From: Dillenia suffruticosa | Lineage: Eukaryota > Streptophyta > Magnoliopsida > Dilleniales > Dilleniaceae | Length of the DNA stretch: 64,000 nucleotides | Assembly: GCA_033439265.1 (NCBI GenBank) | Contig: JAVTVX010000001.1 | Span: forward strand, 17,564,608-17,628,607 | Direction of reading: 5' to 3' | Part shown: positions 12,903-24,273 of the stretch, piece after piece | Position numbering within the stretch: position 1 is the stretch's first letter | How the letters are laid out: the number at the start of each line of letters is the position of its first letter | Position numbers and translations under genes: made by a program | Notes under the pieces: generated by a model | The model's input: the letters and a program-made list of their open reading frames with translations, nothing else | The model's database searches: none | What the model was told of the DNA's origin: nothing

Positions 12903-15132
12903 TCAATTATAGTCAGAATGGGACTCATAGATGTCACTTGGGCATGGTGACATGACCTCTTGGTCTAGCAATTGCAAGACCTGGTTCATTGTTGGACGAT
13001 CATCAGGGTTTGCGTCCATGCATCTTGCAGCGATTTCCAGAATAGCTTCAACAGTTTCATCATCTGCATCTATGCACCTTTTATCCACTACATCTTCCAA
13101 CCGATTTTCTCTCAGCAAGGTGTTCATCTGAAATCAAATGAAGCCTACTTAGCAACTTAACTTTCCAGCAACAGTGGTACAAAAAGGAAATTCTGAAAAC
13201 TTACCCAACAAACAGCACTTAATCCCCTTTTCACAAATCATTGATCAGTTGATCTTTTTTCCCAGTAACTAGCTCCATTTGGAGAACTCCAAAACTATAC
13301 ACGTCAGATTTCTCTGTGGTTCTTACACTTTTGTAAATACTCTGAGATTCCAAGGCCAAGGAAATACTGGAAGTACTTTAATAAGAAATAACAACCCGTA
13401 CATCACTCGTCCTATCACTTTTTGAAGTATTGTTTCAAATAATACAAGAACATACCCGGTGCCAAATAGCCGAAAGTGCCACCAACTACAGTTGTCACAT
13501 GAGCATCTTCATCTACCAAGAGTATGGCAAGTCCAAAGTCTGCAACATGAGGCTCCGGGTTTCTATCCAGAAGGATATTGCTGGACTTGATGTCACGGTG
13601 CACCACTCTGGGACAACAGTCATGGTGCAAATTTGCCAGACCTCATGCTGAACCAAGTGCAATTTTCAAGCGAGCCCTCCCAGTTCAAGGTGCTTTCTGG
13701 TCCATGTTCTGCTAGAAGAGACGAAAAAGACTAGATTAAAAAGCATCGTAGTGTCAGATCTCTAGCCCTTGGCCATTTTGTTAGGGGTAGAGTTGGCTAG
13801 GTTTTGTTTCATTTGACCAAAGAGCAAGCCAGATGACCAATTCTTGAGGTAGCATAATCATAATGCGCTATCTCAACACCTATGAACTCCATAACAAAAC
13901 CATTCTTCTGATGCTAGAGAGGAACAAGGTTATTTTCTTCGGCTCTTCTCACACCCTAGAGTTCTCAACAAGCTCCATGAATTCTCTCTATATAGAGAGT
14001 TGAGCATAATGGGCAGCTAGCCTAGAACCCAATATAATAATTGAGGTCAAATAACTAGAGTACTAAAGTTTTAGCATTACCTAGCAGCAATCAATGGTGG
14101 CACCTAATGAGGAATCCAGTAACCAGCAAGGTTACACAAATGCAATTGTGGTTACAGCATCTCTCCTCCGAACTTTCTGATAGCACATTTATGGCGTGCA
14201 GATATTGTACCAAAATACATTGCAAGACCCACTAGGAAACCAAAAGAATCAGTAGACCAACTCCGTGTCAACAACATGCCAGTATGATCACCCTTCACCC
14301 CAGAGTTCTCTCAATATTGATGCCATATATCCGTGTTTTGAATGACTTTGTGTGCAGAGACATGTTAAAAGACTTCTTCATGGACTCTTTATACAACACC
14401 TCTCGAGCTATCTTTAGAGTTCACATTGGATTTTGGATTTTTTTTCTTCCTGAGCAAAATCCTAAATCGTTCAATCATGTTTATTCAAATAGCAGTAGGA
14501 AATACTAGTCACAACCGGATACCCACATGAACAAGTCAACGTGTTCACCTGCTTTTAAAAAGCACAAGGGAAACATACCATGCAAAAAGGTCATCCAGGC
14601 TGCCCATTGCCAAGTAATCATAAATAAGAAGTTTGGAAGAAGGAAGCCTGCAACAACCCCGTAGGTTGACAAGCTTTATGTGCTTGATGCTTCCCAAGAT
14701 CTCTAATTCCCTCTCAAATACTTGATCAGATCCTTCATGACTGCGAACAATTCTTTTAACGGCAAATGTACCACAATCATTCATGACCATGCGGTACACT
14801 GTACCAAAACCTCCTGAACCCACGACATCCTCTTCATTCAGAGATTCAAGCTTTTATAATTTCACATGATGGATATGGAAGATCTCCATGGGGTAATAAG
14901 TTTGGTGCCTGCAGAATTGCATCTATCAAAAACCATAGATAGAAAGACAACCAAAAAATGCCATACATGGAGGAACAAGCATCAGCTTACTTGCTTTTTG
15001 TTCAACTTGCTTTTTGACTACTGTGTACCTTTCCACAGCTCTTTCCTTCTTTGATAGCATCCGAACCCAAATGAGACTAAAGAGTATACCAAATGCAACA
15101 GCCAAAATGGACATGACACCAATAAGCAACAA
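12903..15132 (-). pseudogene. LRR receptor-like kinase pseudogene (At5g62710-like, subfamily XIII), copy 1
   Basis: Reading leftwards on the - strand: a membrane segment with stop-transfer near 15,130 (LLIGVMSILAVAFGI then MLSKKERAVERYTVVKK), the kinase N-lobe at 14,823-14,545 with glycine loop GSGGFGTVY and FAVKRI, then [20 protein letters not shown]. The catalytic exon is at 13,640-13,455 with [18 protein letters not shown] and TFGYLAP. The next exon, near 13,330-13,210, starts EYLQK and contains EKSDVYSFGVL in a shifted frame. The last exon, 13,127-12,903, ends VMSPCPSDIYESHSDYN. Order and motifs follow At5g62710. There is no signal peptide or LRR ectodomain. I see frame changes before VVGSGGFG, in the EKSDVYSF exon and after ELVTGK. 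It is a 5'-truncated, broken duplicate. Confidence 0.85.
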
Positions 15133-15457
15133 CTAATACTATCGATCTCAATTTACTTGTGAACTCCACCATAGCAAGCCTTCTTGCACTCAAACTTTCT
15201 TCTCAATTGACCTCAATTTCCTCCATTTTGAGACGGTCAAATTATTATAATTTCTAAAACTTCTTCTCAGCGGTGCTCAAACTTTAATTTTGGAAACCAT
15301 CCGAGAGTCGTCAACCAAAGAAGTGAGGAAACCACATAATTTCAATGATATCATTTCTGCGTCCCGATTGTAGAGTAAGTATATTTCGAGGAGTATGGGA
15401 AATGGGAAAAATCTCATTTGATTTGAAAACCATCATTCATGGCTTGAAAACAATGAG

Positions 15458-15489
<32 letters not shown>

Positions 15490-15639
15490 GCTTGTAGACT
15501 CAGAATCTAGGCATTCTAAACCCAGAAATGAATTCAGAGCACATGAAAACCCTAAGAACCGGTCTAGTCTACCAAAAAACTGGCTGAAAATTAGAAGAAC
15601 CGGTCGGTCAAAGTTGCAATAAACAGTCTGGACCGAACC

Positions 15640-16470
15640 GGCTGACTGGACTACCACGTAGTGATGACTGGACGGAACCAGATGACTGGACTCCACATGT
15701 AATGCTGACGTGGTTTTCAACTGATGACAGGACTGCCAGGTGGATGATGACCGGATTAAAAAAGCTGACGTGGTACTGAACTGATGACTGGACTGCCAGG
15801 TGGATGATGGCCGGATAAAAAAGCAGACGTGGTTCTCAACTGATGACAGGACTGCCAGGTGGATGATGACAGGATGTAAAAAAAGCTGACGTGGTTCTCA
15901 ATTGATGACAGGACTGCCAGGTGGATGATGACGTGGTTCTCAACTGATGACAGGACTGCAGGTGGATGATGACCGGATGTAAAAAAGCTGACGTGGTACT
16001 CAACTGATGACTGGACTGCCAGGTGGATGATGACCGGACATAAAAAGCTGACTGGACTCCACGTTGTATGCTGACTTGGGTTTAAGCTGATGTGGACTGC
16101 CAGGTTGATGGTGGCCCCACACATGTTATGCTGACTGGACGGAAAAGCTGATTGGACTTCCAGTGTTTGCTGACATGGTTCAAGTTGCTGACTGTCAACC
16201 AGGTGGATGACGACTGGACGGGAAAAGCTGACTGGACTCCACGTAGTCCGATGAGTTGGCTGTATTTTGATGACTGGACTACCGGTGGATATGGAGGCCT
16301 CGTGTTATGCTGACTGGACGCCACGTGTTATGCTGACTGGACGACACCAGGCCGACTTTCCCCACGTTACCACCAACTGGGAGAAAACTGCTAACATGAC
16401 AGGACGTGGCAGCCGACTGGATGCCAAAGGCAGCCAGCTGGAGGAAATGTGGCATCTGACTGGACGACTG
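15640..16470. repeat. Minisatellite of CTGACTGGAC/CCACGTG type, array 1
   Basis: These are imperfect repeats built from CTGACTGGACTCCACGT, GACTGCCAGGTGGATGATG and ATGCTGACTTGG blocks. Several left-end units are near-identical to each other (GATGACAGGACTGCCAGG). Homologous arrays lie at 35,975-37,680 and 44,770-46,440. The reading frames through it are by-products of the repeat. It ends just upstream of the XLG-like exon fragment. Confidence 0.85.
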
Positions 16471-16557
16471 CTCGCTCTTATCCTTTTTAAAATCCCTAAA
16501 TTTTCCCGAATCTCTCTCCAAATTCAAAACCCTAATCTCACTTTTCCAAAATCTACA

Positions 16558-16800
16558 CCATGGCTTGTTATGCAGAAGAGGAGATAAAACTTGGGAAGAA
16601 GTTTTGGGACCAACGTTACCTGCCGGAGCTTTACTTCTCGATGAAGATCACCTCGATCACTCCATAGCCGTCGAGGACGATGGACCTCCATAGCAGTCTT
16701 CAGAGAACGATGAAGAAGAAGAAGACGAGAATGATTCTCTTGATCTCCGATGTCGAGCGTGGCTGATCCTGTAGGATCTCCTGTGGCTTCTCGGAGTAGA
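16558..16800 (+). pseudogene. Exon fragment resembling an XLG (extra-large G protein) N-terminus, copy 1
   Basis: One + strand frame reads GDKTWEEVLGP, then PAGALLLDEDHLDHSIAVED and DGPP before a stop. This resembles the start of XLG3-type proteins (WEE...ML-P-GAPLPDE-HLDYSIAVEYxGPP), as I recall it. A different frame opens with an ATG at 16,559 but stops soon after. It sits right after the minisatellite and is preceded by AAAACCCTAAT. It lacks the zinc-finger-like and G-alpha regions, and the conserved frame is closed. It is probably a captured, broken first exon. The family assignment is tentative. Confidence 0.4.
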
Positions 16801-17766
16801 GATTGGGCTCTCAAGGTGAAGATTTTCCTGATACATTTATAAGTTGGAAACTCAAATGTATGAACACAAGGGCGACTTCTCAGTTGTCCCAAATGAATCA
16901 TATTTATCTCTCTCTCTCTCTAAGTGTGTCGGTGTGTGCTTGTGCTGTTTTGTAAGGAGGCGGGGGTTCTGTTCTCATTATAGATAGAGGATGAGAAGCG
17001 GAACTCACACCAGAAAGGTTTTATTTTTATTTTTATTATTTTTTTCCTAAAAGGAGATAGTTTATATGCTAATTGAGACACACGGCACACAACCCGTAAT
17101 CATAAAAATTCCCAACTTAGGATTAGTAGAGTTACATATTAATTTTTTTAAAATAATATTAAAAAAGCTTTTGTAATTTCAACTAATTAACATTAATATA
17201 ATAATTATTTAAATATCATATACATATATTAGAAGTACATATATGTCCAATATAAATTCATTATATGGCTGCTCAAAATCAATTTGATTATATTCATATC
17301 ATGAATAATTATTTTAAAATTTGATTATCTAATAATTCATTATCTGAATTTGATTATATAACAATTATTTTGTCTAATTATATAAATTTCTTCATAAATT
17401 TATATATTAAAAAGTCACGCTTAACCTTAGTTAAACTAATCTCAATTTTATCAAAACATGGCCCAAACTCTAATCCCAATCATTAATGGCCTTTTTTATG
17501 AGCGGGTGTTTTTTCTTTACCTTTTTCTTTGTTTTTTTTTTGGGGGGGGGGGGAGTTAGGGGGATATGGCCTTAAAACATTGTTTTAGCAAGCTGCCCCA
17601 ATGTAATCGGGTGGAAATCACAGTGCTAGAGAATGTCCCTCTCTCCCCTCGCTTTTAAATCCATTTTGCGAGCTCAATCAAATTCTTCACCCTCAATGAG
17701 AGTAGCAGTGCAAGGCTACCATGGAAGACTGAGATCTAAAAGCAAAGCCGCCCCTTTACTATTTTC

Positions 17767-17916
17767 TCATTCCTTGGTGCCCCAGATTTCTTCTCTGACA
17801 TGATCGTAAGCAGATAGCATCACTGATATTCTGTTTGCTATATCAACAAGTGTCTCCAGTGCCGCACAAAACAAGTTCTGAAATTTTACTTATTCTCCAA
17901 TAATGCTGAATAAAAG

Positions 17917-17954
<38 letters not shown>

Positions 17955-18858
17955 TTCAAGGGATTGACTTAGTTCAGTTATTACCTATTTCAAAAGAAGA
18001 TTGTGCATCTCGAGGCTTGGGAGGAACCAGGGCTCCAAAAAACCAACAGAGTTTTTGAACTCTCCTTTTGAACCAGAGAAGGAACGAATTTCAGACTGAT
18101 AAAAGTCAGATGCTTGATACAATCTCACATGATTAATGCTAAACAAAGTGGACTTTGATAACTAAGAAACAACGAAAGTAACTTCCAGGGACACACATAA
18201 ATCTTAGTCATATTACTTTTCATATGAAAAAATGCATACAAAAGCAGAAGCACACATGAGATGAGTGAAAGCACAAAGAAACAGGTTTTGGGGTTACTCA
18301 CTTGTTGTTCATTCTTTTGTGGACAGCCATTACTTTAGGGGCTCTTCACCTGTAATTCTTTTCACAATCAAATGGGCAGCATAAGAAATTTTGTTGAAGG
18401 AGATACTGCATATCCTTAAAATAGCCAAATAAATGAAAAAGAAAAGACTAACAATTCATAGTCACAACACCTAAACTAAATCTGGAAGGATAATTCAAAA
18501 GCCTTTGTCATCATCTGCAGGCAGATGGAACAAACAAAACACTGAAACAGCATGTCCTTTGGGATGGAGATTCTAATGGGAATCTAATATCCCAGTTAAA
18601 AAAAGAGGGTGACAAGCAACTTGATATCTTGTTGAGAGGCTCAAGTTTACATAATGATCATAGAATATTAGACAAGTGAAAATGGAGAAAACTGAGCTAC
18701 CAACTAACCAGATGTGATCCTCTCTCGTACCTGCACATCATCAGAATTCATCTGCACTTCATGCTCATCAAGTTTCACTTCCATGGAGTGAAAATCTTCA
18801 TCATCACAGGATTCCCACTTGCCAAGGGTAAAATGTGGTTGCTTCGTGTTGGAGTTAG
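17767..18858 (-). pseudogene. VMA22/CCDC115-like pseudogene, exons 3-6, copy 1
   Basis: This copy is homologous to exons 3-6 of the gene at 61,493-63,710. Exon 3 (near 18,858-18,731) still reads FTLGKWESCDD. Exon 4 (near 18,350) has a stop after VKSP. The acceptor before exon 6 has lost its AG (TGCGG instead of GCGCAG). The last codons GTKE and stop remain at 17,767. Exons 1 and 2 are absent, because homology to the parent ends near 19,140, inside intron 2. A GA microsatellite lies at about 17,922-17,950. Confidence 0.88.
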
Positions 18859-18899
18859 CTATCGAGATCAAACAAAATGAGATTAGTTTTTGAATCCTT

Positions 18900-19472
18900 T
18901 TGCAGTTAGGATACTCTTAAAAAAATATTTTTGAAATTTTTCTTTCTTTTAAATTTATGTGGGAAGAACAAGATATGAGCAAAAGAAGCATCCTCACATC
19001 ACAACCAACACATCTGGTAAGAGATCATCAAAATTGGGAGGACACTGCTCAGAAAATAAACTGGTGGGATCACCAGGAAAACAATAAAAATTATGAAATT
19101 TGTCAAAAAAAAAAAAAAAAACCATACATCACAAAAGTGAACTGGTCCACCCACAATTGACCCGTGGGTTTTCAAGGTTGAATGCAGAAATGTTATTATG
19201 ATTGATAGTTGACAAAATTACAAGAGGACTGAAACCAAGTTGTTGGTCCATCATCAAAATTGATAGTTGACAAAATTATTCTTAGAACCCAATTTCTTGT
19301 AGGCGATCACGGCACCTTTCTGTCCTTATTCTAGGTATACAACTGCACAACTACGCCTTGTTCAAAAATTTTACCCATTTCTTGATAAGATAGTTTCATA
19401 TGTAATGTTGGAATGGAATGTCACCCTAACCACTGTTTTATAACATACAAGTGATTAGAGGCGCATTACACT
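18900..19472. other. Junction of VMA22 intron 2 to peptide-module 3' flank, unit 1
   Basis: Up to about 19,140 (CACAAAAGTGAA) the sequence matches intron 2 of the parental VMA22-like gene (62,640-62,832). After that it matches the 3' flank of the peptide genes instead. The same switch occurs at about 40,632 and 56,220. Only the copy near 62,832 continues into exons 2 and 1. Confidence 0.8.
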
Positions 19473-19481
19473 ATACATATG

Positions 19482-20153
19482 GAGTAATGTTCCGAATTAT
19501 ACAAAAAAAATAAATAAATAAAATTGACCCGAAGAGGAAAATAATTTCAGAAATAACTCAACTTTATTGTGTCTTGAGCCGTGACACCACGTGGCAAAAC
19601 GCGGTTGGCCGAAGATCACATGTCGCGTCTTGAAGACGCGACAAGCCGCCGCCCACAGTGCCCAGCGGCCGCTCCCTCCGCGGGCCCCGGCGATCTCTCT
19701 CCCTCCCTCCCCCACCCACTGCTCCACTTCGCTCCCCCTCCCTCCCCCCGCGGCCCCCTTTCTCTCCCTCCCTCCCTCCCCCCGGGGGCCCCCTCTCTCT
19801 CCCTCCCCCCTCCGCCCCCCACCGCCCTCCCCTCTTTCTCTCTCGCCCTCCCTCCTCCGCAACCCGCCGCACTCCTTCCCCTCTCCGCCTCCCGCTACGC
19901 TCCTCCCCTCTTTCTCTCTCTCCTCCCCCCCCGCTCCCCCTGGCCGCACTCCTCCCTTCTCTCTGTCTCCTCCCCCTGCGGACTCCTCTCTCTCTCTCTC
20001 TCTCTCTCTCTGGGATTATATCGCGAGTTGAAGATGTGACACAATGTGTCGCGTTTTCAATTCGTGATATATGATGGTAAAAAACAGAAATATTTTTCGT
20101 TTAGGTTATTTTAATTTTTTTTTTATTTTTTAAATTAAATCGATACAAAACTC
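19482..20153. mobile_element. Mutator-like (MULE-type) non-autonomous element with GC-rich interior
   Basis: This 672-bp insert is flanked by a perfect 9-bp duplication, ATACATATG (19,473-19,481 and 20,154-20,162), the size typical of Mutator elements. The two ends are weak inverted repeats sharing GAGT, GT and CGA in the same spacing (GAGTAATGTTCCGA against GAGTTTTGTATCGA). The interior, 19,600-20,030, is strongly C-rich with CCCTCC and CTCTCT runs. It carries a hairpin, GTCGCGTCTTGAAGACGCGAC. No transposase is present. Sister sites at 25,980 and 57,230 are empty. Confidence 0.8.
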
Positions 20154-21769
20154 ATACATATGTGCTCATTTCTTACCCATTTCTTGTTCTCCCAATACCA
20201 TTCTTAACGTGCTCTTCCTTATTCTTTGTTTGAATTACTTTAGCAAAAGATGCCGCACTATTTCATGTAACATTCGTGCGAAAAGTATGATTATCCAACT
20301 TTTGATCAAACCCAACAATCGTCAAAGAATAATTTTCATTAATTTAGAGAGACCACACTAAGAATAATAGACCAACTTAATTCATTTGATCAAAACTGGT
20401 TAGAGAAAATATTATATATATTCATAAAATGATGAGTGACACTCTAAAGTTTGACTCAATTCGCTTTTTGTTGTTCTGTAATTCTCTCTCCATTTTGACA
20501 CTTTAACCCACAAGTCATATATATAATCTTTTCATTGGATTCCAATCCACTTTAATTGCTCAAAACACTATTGTGGGCCTGCACTAGTTAGGGTCATTAA
20601 TGCGCTGTTTATAATTTTATAGTGGCATTTATCTGAATGGAGAGGGCCCCCCGTTGGTACCACTTGCACTGCACCTGAGAAAATGCTTTGGCGTGTGAAA
20701 TTTGCCTCTCTTTTTTCCCCTAATCAATTATCAATATTTAATAATCATATTATATTTAATTAAATTTTATTTAAGTCAGATCAGATGCTTAAGAGATAAA
20801 ATTTTCACGGTATCAATTTTATTATACATGATATTCGAATTTGATATCTTATTTAAGTGATACATGTATCCGATATCTGGTGTACCAACTTAGTTTTTGA
20901 TGAGATGTGAAATTTGCTATTGATTGATTAAGTATGAAAGCCATTCATCTGTTAATGGGATAACAACTTACGTTTTGTTCTATTATTTAATTTTATTTTT
21001 TTTTGATTATATAATAATTTGAATTTTAGATTATCAGGTTGAAAGAGAGGAATTTATACCACTAAATTATTATTGTAGAGATTTCTATTGTTCAATTTCA
21101 CCTTAATGCTTTCCTCAATTTTTACCTGCCAAGCCTAGGCATATTATATGTGAAGGGTCTTTTGATATAAGGCAGAGAATTTTGATTTATTGATGATTTT
21201 AATTTCTTTAAAATGAAACTTTAATACGGTAGAATATAAGATACTTTTATAAGATCAGTTGCGTAATCCAAATGCTCCCATACTCTCCTGTCTTATTTAT
21301 GTTTATCATAGTCAATTCATATTCATTACTATAAAATTGAATAAAACAAATATCAAATGTAATCAAAATAAAATATTCAACAGAATATTTATGTTATTCA
21401 TCTTCATTAGCCTATTTAAAAGATAAATAAAATTTTTGATAATTGAATCGTTACTATTGCAAAACATATTTTTCTCATGACTCACATACTCTCCTCACAT
21501 GTCTCTCTCTTTGGCACTATTCTTTTACTATTCCATCAACCTTTTCTCCACTCTAAGCACAAAACACCAATATCCTTTCATCCTGTTTTCTTCACAATTT
21601 TCTATATTTTCGTTTCATATTTTGCAATGCCGGCAGTTTTACTTTTGTTTTTATTCATTATTAGCACTTTCGAATTTACTCAATATCCATCAGTTGGATT
21701 CAACAATGTTGAACATTAGGATTTGCATAGCTTAGCCATTCAATGATCAAACATCCCCATGTGTCTTCA

Positions 21770-21775
21770 TTTATT
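21770..21775 (-). terminator. Candidate poly(A) signal of peptide copy 1
   Basis: AATAAA on the - strand lies about 97 bases after the stop codon, within a block conserved after all four peptide copies. Confidence 0.45.
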
Positions 21776-21871
21776 CAACATTAAATCAAAGATATGCCTA
21801 GGAACAAAGATTATTGTAAACTATAGGATGCATAGCACAATGCCTAATAAAAGGAAAAAGATGTTTAATGA

Positions 21872-22057
21872 TCAGCGTTTGGACCAGCCTGCAACTTGAC
21901 CAGCATGACTGATGATCGGGGAAGGACCTGCAGGTGGCACAGGAGCTCAAAAATGAGAAACAAGCACCTTCGATGTTGGACGATATTTCAACTGCTCAGT
22001 GATGATCAACTTAGTACCTGCGCTCATTAACATTATTATGATCATAGCTTGCCTCAT
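21872..22057 (-). pseudogene. CEP/PIP-like secreted peptide, copy 1 (broken)
   Basis: Homologous to the three intact copies over its whole length. It begins MRQAMIIIMLMS, one isoleucine shorter than the others. At codon 37 a TGA replaces the CGA arginine that begins the conserved peptide, so translation stops right before the mature region. The remaining codons still read APVPPAGPSPIISHAGQ, with the conserved G before H changed to S. The alanine-arginine segment at the expected signal cleavage is also altered. No TATA box is close upstream: the promoter homologue is displaced to about 23,755-23,850. This copy is almost certainly dead. Confidence 0.92.
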
Positions 22058-22609
22058 CTTCCCTTAAGGGCTCATATTTTGGGGTAAGAGAGAGAGATAG
22101 AGCGCATGTGTGTGTAATACCGAAATTCAGTGTTAGAAAATTATTAAAAATGTTGGATTTCAATATTTTCTTTTTCTACACACATCTTCTTAATCATCAT
22201 TTTCAATTTCAATATTGATGTGTTGAGATTTTTGTGTAGGAAAATTTTCAAGATAAAATTACTCATTTTGTGAAGATTCCCTAATTGTACTTTTACCTCT
22301 ATCACTCGATATAATTTTTTTGATAAAAAAAATCTAATAGAATTAGAAATTAAAGAAAAATAAGCAATTGAATATAAGGGAGAGTAAAAAATTAAAAATA
22401 TCAATTGAGTGTCGAGAAGTTGAGTGTGATTAGAATAAAATTGTGAGAGTATATTGATAATAAGAATTAATAAGTGAGAATTGATTTGTGAAGGGAAATG
22501 ATATTGAAATGATATTTATAGAGATTTCATATTTTTTTGGACTAAAATTATACTTCTAAAAGTTGTACAACAATTAGTTTTGAATGGTATAAAAGTAATT
22601 ATAAAAAAT

Positions 22610-22995
22610 TTGAAATTTGAATTTTATGACACGATGGTGGTACTATTCATTATTCTGATTATGACATAACAATGAAAAAATTGAATTTTAAATGATTTTT
22701 ATTTTTGTGCATATTGATTATTGTGATACAATAATAAAAATTTTAAATTTTAAATAATTTTAGTTTTTGTGCATATTTATTATTGTGATTGTGACATAAC
22801 AATGAAAATTTTAAATTTAGAATGACTCTAATTTTATGCATGTTGATTGTTGTAACATAATAATAAAAAATTGAATTTTAAGTGACTTCTGAATTTGTGT
22901 ATATTTATTATTATGATTGTGACACAACAATAAAATTTATGATTTCATAAAAAAAACAATAAAAATTTTGAATTTCGAATGATTTTAGTTTTTGT
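22610..22995. repeat. Degenerate tandem repeat, unit about 60-70 bp
   Basis: Repeated blocks share ATTATTGTGATTGTGACATAACAAT and TTGAATTTTAAATGATTTT elements in about five diverged units. The stretch lies in the segment that separates peptide copy 1 from its upstream region and is not seen in the other units. Confidence 0.6.
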
Positions 22996-23244
22996 TCAAA
23001 AATAAAAATCACTTGTTTTCAAAGGTTCGGTTCCGGTTTCAACCAAAAAAGATTTAATTCTGATTCTGATTTTTAAAATTTAGAAATAAGAACGAATCGT
23101 AAGTCTTTGGTTTCGATTCCGATTTTTGGACCGAAATTGAGAAGACAATTCTTGCTTGGTTTTTGGATAGTCGGTTTTGGTTTGGTTCATGACTCAAGCC
23201 GAACAAGGTAGGGACCTAAGATCGCGTGGGGGACTCTTATGAAT

Positions 23245-23747
23245 TGTTACGAATCCCAAATCATATTCCTAAGAAATCATAAAATAATATTTAAATTCAA
23301 TAGACTCTCTTATCCAACAGATCAATAAGCTCTCTTATCCAACAGATCGATCTCTTTTGGGTTGAGTTCTCCTATTGGGATTGAATTCATTATTTAGATT
23401 CGTGACAAATCAGAGATTCCAGTCTAGCATAGAAAAGGGCTATCTGGAAGAGGGTTATCTGAAAAAGGGCTACCTGGTGTCAGAGTGAAAGTCGTCCAAA
23501 ATGAAAAAAGGCATCTGATGTCGGAGTGAGAGTAGTCCAAAGAGGAAAAGGGCTACCCGCCAGAATGAGAGCCGTCTGTGGACGTCCGGCTTCTCAAGAG
23601 AAAGGTAATGTTAGGAATCCCATATCGAATTAATAAGAAATTATAAAATAGTACTTAAGTCCAATAGGCTCTCTCACTCGACAGATCGATCTTGTAGGTT
23701 TTATACTATTAGGTTTGAATTTATTAATCGGGTCCGTGACCGTGACA
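23245..23747. mobile_element. TRIM-like miniature LTR element (fossil)
   Basis: Two short direct repeats, 23,245-23,407 and 23,609-23,747, start TGTTA(C/G)GAATCCCA and end GTGACA. They enclose about 200 bp without coding capacity. A purine-rich stretch, CAAGAGAAAGGTAA, precedes the right repeat. Size and ends fit a terminal-repeat retrotransposon in miniature. The two LTRs are well diverged, so it is old. A clean target duplication was not found. Confidence 0.6.
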
Positions 23748-23754
23748 GGACTCT

Positions 23755-23855
23755 AACTTTAGCTGTAAACTATCGAGCCACGTGCTCGTCGTCCAGCACT
23801 TCTTTGTTCGCGAAAACCCGGTGCCGCGTAAAGTGCCAGAATTGGTATGAGAATT
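23755..23855 (-). promoter_or_regulatory. Displaced upstream region of peptide copy 1
   Basis: The CTAACTTTAGCTGTA, CAGCACTTCTTTG and GTGCCGCGTAAAG blocks match those lying 100-200 bp upstream of peptide copies 2-4 (28,697-28,795; 42,596-42,690; 59,147-59,225). Here they stand about 1.7 kb from the peptide start, separated by the repeat and TRIM-bearing segment. The TATA box was not recovered. Confidence 0.7.
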
Positions 23856-24273
23856 TTTTTTTTTCTTTACCCTTTAGTTTCAGTACGAGTCATCTAAACT
23901 AAAGTTGGAAAAGAGAAAGTCTACTTTACTTCTTTATAAAGATTATTCCAAATAAATCTCTCTAAAAAAAATAAAAAGTTTTCTCTTCTAATATAACTTT
24001 TGACTAAAAAAAGTCTACTTTACTTCTTTATAAAGATTATTCCAAAAAAATCTCTCTTAAAAAAATAAAAAGTTCTCTCTTCTACTATAAGTTTTGACTA
24101 CAAAGTCCTTTAAATTAAAATTCGACAACCATAAGTCCTGCCACTAACTGGGGTGCAAGGTTGGTTTGAGAATACAAATCGACGCTTTTGGAGAGAGAAT
24201 GGCAAAGAATGTGGAAGAATAAGAGTAAATATATATATAAAAAAAACCCTATTCACTGATACGTGAGAGAGAG

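Noticed and set aside
14284-14508. + strand frames recurring at 14,284, 35,257 and 44,073
   Set aside because: They lie antisense in an intron of the kinase pseudogene and recur only because the segment was duplicated.
15756-16587. Open frames in minisatellite array 1, and similar ones in arrays 2 and 3
   Set aside because: They arise because the repeat lacks stops in some frames; no conservation between arrays beyond the repeat itself.
19497-20074. Several long overlapping frames on both strands in the C-rich block
   Set aside because: They are low-complexity proline/serine or glycine/arginine translations of CCCTCC repeats inside a Mutator-like element.
23245-23747. Cassandra-type TRIM with 5S rRNA-like LTR
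   Set aside because: No 5S internal control region could be recognised in the repeats; kept as a generic TRIM-like element.
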